Positions 62,289 through 64,000 of a stretch of DNA of 64,000 bases are shown piece by piece. The stretch spans positions 1,240,001 to 1,304,000 of the forward strand of contig NZ_AP027204.1 of the NCBI RefSeq assembly GCF_027944005.1, in the 5' to 3' direction. The translations under genes and the position numbers were made by a program. The notes under the pieces are model-generated. The model was not told the DNA's origin, ran no database searches, and saw nothing but the letters and a program-made list of their open reading frames with translations. Source of the DNA: Polynucleobacter sp. SHI8 (lineage in GTDB: Bacteria; Pseudomonadota; Gammaproteobacteria; Burkholderiales; Burkholderiaceae). How positions within the stretch are numbered: the first letter of the stretch is position 1; each line of letters begins with the position of its first letter.

Positions 62289-63359
62289 TTAAACGAGTGC
62301 TGATAATACCGCTTGACCCATTTCAACGGTACCGACCTTCTGTGTACCAGTGGTGTAAATATCAGCAGTTCGATATCCTTTGGCAAGAACTTGTTGCACG
62401 GCTTTTTCAATTCGGATAGCCTGATCCTCTTTACCAAGTGAATATCTCAACATCATTGCGGCAGATAAAATCGTTGCAAGTGGGTTTGCAATTCCTTTAC
62501 CAGCAATATCGGGAGCTGAACCATGACTAGGTTCGTATAAGCCTTTATTGTTAACATCAAGTGATGCTGATGGCAACATACCAATCGAACCTGTGAGCAT
62601 CGCTGCCTCATCCGACAAAATGTCGCCAAATAAATTTCCTGTAACTACCACATCAAAAGCTTTTGGCGCTTTAACTAACTGCATTGCCGCATTATCAACA
62701 TACATATGCGTAAGTTCAACATCTGGATATGATTTACCTAGGTCAATCATGACATCACGCCAAAGTTGTGATGTTTCTAAGACGTTTGATTTATCAACAC
62801 TACAGATTTTTTTATTTCTTTTTCTAGCAGCAGCAAACGCTACTTGCCCAATCCTACGAACCTCAGGCTCACTATAGCGCATCGTATCAAAGCCCTCGCG
62901 TGCACCAGGAAAAAGGCCATCTGTTGCCGTGCGAATACCTTTAGGTGAACCAAAATAGACATCACCATTGAGTTCACGCACAATCAAAATATCTAAACCT
63001 GAAACGATTTCTGGCTTTAACGATGAAGCTGCCGTTAACTCCGGATAGCAAATAGCCGGTCTTAAATTCGCAAATAAAGCTAAATGTTTACGTAACCCCA
63101 AGATAGCCTGCTCCGGACGTAACTCTCTAGGTAAATTGTCGTATTTAAAGTCACCAACTGAACCAAATAAGATGGCGTCAGCTTCTTTGGCTAAGGCTAA
63201 TGTTTTATCTGGTAAAGGATGACCTTCAGCCTCATAACCAGCTCCACCTACAGGAGCCTCTTCAATTTCAAAGGACTCGCCTAATGCATCTAACACCAAT
63301 CTTGCTTGTGCAATGATTTCTGGACCAATACCGTCCCCAGGTAAAACTGCAATTTTCAT
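62289..63359 (-). CDS. leuB: 3-isopropylmalate dehydrogenase
   Basis: Oxidative decarboxylation step of leucine synthesis, NAD+ dependent. 356 residues. Marks: VLPGDGIGPEI, RELNGDVYFGSPKG, YVDNAAMQLVKAPKAFDVVVTGNLFGDILSDEAA (metal-binding Asp residues) and EPSHGSAPDIAGKGIANP. 13 bp after leuD. Confidence 0.98.
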   Translation of the reverse strand: MKIAVLPGDGIGPEIIAQARLVLDALGESFEIEEAPVGGAGYEAEGHPLPDKTLALAKEADAILFGSVGDFKYDNLPRELRPEQAILGLRKHLALFANLRPAICYPELTAASSLKPEIVSGLDILIVRELNGDVYFGSPKGIRTATDGLFPGAREGFDTMRYSEPEVRRIGQVAFAAARKRNKKICSVDKSNVLETSQLWRDVMIDLGKSYPDVELTHMYVDNAAMQLVKAPKAFDVVVTGNLFGDILSDEAAMLTGSIGMLPSASLDVNNKGLYEPSHGSAPDIAGKGIANPLATILSAAMMLRYSLGKEDQAIRIEKAVQQVLAKGYRTADIYTTGTQKVGTVEMGQAVLSALV

Positions 63360-63372
63360 AATTATTCCAAAC

Positions 63373-64000
63373 TTAAGGTAGCTTCGTATCCAACCAAGGC
63401 ATTTTTAATAAACGCTGTGATTCGAAATTCTTAATTTTATCGGAATGACGTAAGGTCAAACCAATATCATCTAATCCATTGATTAGGCAGTACTTGCGAA
63501 ATGGTGTGATATCAAAATCATAAGAACTACCATCTGCAGCAATCACAATCTGCTTTTCTAGGTCAATGGTTACTTGATAACCATTAAAAGAAAATGTCTC
63601 ATTGAATAAATGATCCACTTGTGTATTCGTCAGAATAATTGGTAATAAACCATTTTTGTAGCAGTTATTCATAAAAATATCTGCAAAACTTGGCGCGATA
63701 ACCGCTCTAAAACCATACTGCACAAGAGCCCATGGGGCATGCTCGCGAGAACTTCCACAACCAAAATTCTTTCTCGCAAGTAAGATACTTCCGCCTTTGT
63801 ACTGCGGTTGGTTTAAAACAAAATCCGGATTAAGAGGACGCTTGGAGCAATCAACTCCTGGCTCGCCTGCATCTAAATAACGCCAAGCATCAAAGAGATT
63901 TTGCCCAAAACCAGTTCTGGCAATTGACTTTAAAAACTGCTTAGGAATGATCGCATCGGTATCGACATTTTCACGATCCAAGGGCACAACTAAACCTTGA
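63373..64000 (-). CDS. leuD: 3-isopropylmalate dehydratase small subunit (5' end outside window)
   Basis: Swivel domain of isopropylmalate isomerase, works with LeuC. The frame runs off the window: reading begins QGLVVPLDRENVDTDAIIPKQFL, where the V-V-P-L-D block is internal in the family, so a GTG at 63987 is not the start. About 208 residues are present; roughly a dozen are expected to be missing. Conserved loop FGCGSSREHAPWAL. leuC is expected just beyond the edge. Confidence 0.96.
   Translation of the reverse strand, partial: QGLVVPLDRENVDTDAIIPKQFLKSIARTGFGQNLFDAWRYLDAGEPGVDCSKRPLNPDFVLNQPQYKGGSILLARKNFGCGSSREHAPWALVQYGFRAVIAPSFADIFMNNCYKNGLLPIILTNTQVDHLFNETFSFNGYQVTIDLEKQIVIAADGSSYDFDITPFRKYCLINGLDDIGLTLRHSDKIKNFESQRLLKMPWLDTKLP

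Noticed and set aside
1..64000. tRNA, rRNA, CRISPR arrays, insertion sequences
   Set aside because: No tRNA-like arms, rRNA stretches, regularly spaced repeats or transposase frames were seen.

Overview
The window looks like the chromosome of a low-GC betaproteobacterium of the Burkholderiaceae, most likely Polynucleobacter or a close relative. That assignment is inferred from gene order and protein sequence; no rRNA gene or other phylogenetic marker was compared. The supporting blocks are guaB-guaA, ppsA/ppsR, the rpsB-tsf-pyrH-frr-uppS-cdsA-dxr-rseP-bamA-skp-lpxD-fabZ-lpxA-lpxB-rnhB run, smc-zipA-ligA, dapD-dapE-prmB, and leuD-leuB-asd-fimV-truA-trpF-trpB-trpA-accD-folC-dedD-cvpA-purF-metZ. 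From about 5.4 kb onward it is dense core chromosome with no tRNA, rRNA, CRISPR or insertion sequence that I can see.

Positions 1-5381 differ: visibly AT-richer, made of short unfamiliar genes, and ending exactly at the 3' end of guaA, a known integration site for genomic islands. This is one end of an integrated element whose other end lies outside the window. It holds a full-length tyrosine integrase next to guaA, a second recombinase that is only a catalytic domain, an HUH-type replication initiator candidate, a DUF6641-like protein, a proline-rich protein whose ribosome binding site sits inside a 14-bp terminator-like stem, an ADP-ribosyltransferase-like protein, and a gene broken by one in-frame TAA. 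A further decayed coding stretch may lie at 1774-1978. Inverted and direct repeats cluster around the integrase promoter, around the rep gene and at the guaA junction. No capsid or conjugation gene is visible, so it reads as a small satellite-like or cryptic element, partly decaying.

From 5.4 to 18.7 kb come purine synthesis (guaA, guaB), rnfH-ratA, smpB, and a plus-strand cluster of a circularly permuted ATP-grasp protein, an alpha-E protein, a transglutaminase-like protease and Anbu, the bacterial proteasome-related peptidase. Such clusters recur in bacteria but their substrate is unsettled. Then come PEP synthase (ppsA), its divergent regulator ppsR, an rRNA/tRNA methyltransferase and rnhB.

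From 18.7 to 32.3 kb the minus strand carries the envelope and translation supercluster: lipid A synthesis (lpxB, lpxA, lpxD), fabZ, outer membrane assembly (skp, bamA), rseP, isoprenoid and phospholipid precursors (dxr, cdsA, uppS), and ribosome recycling, UMP kinase, EF-Ts and ribosomal protein S2. Divergent from rpsB are map and glnD. Next come ligA, zipA and smc on the minus strand, then dapD, an Spx/ArsC-like gene, dapE, prmB and an orphan Bug-type binding protein on the plus strand.

From 47 kb to the end everything is on the minus strand: a thioesterase, radA, a periplasmic coiled-coil protein, a rhodanese-like protein, metZ, purF, cvpA, dedD, folC, accD, trpA, trpB, trpF, truA, fimV, asd, leuB and the 3' part of leuD, which runs off the window. 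The only stretch over 300 bases without a clear intact gene is 1703-2049, described under the repeats and the candidate remnant there.
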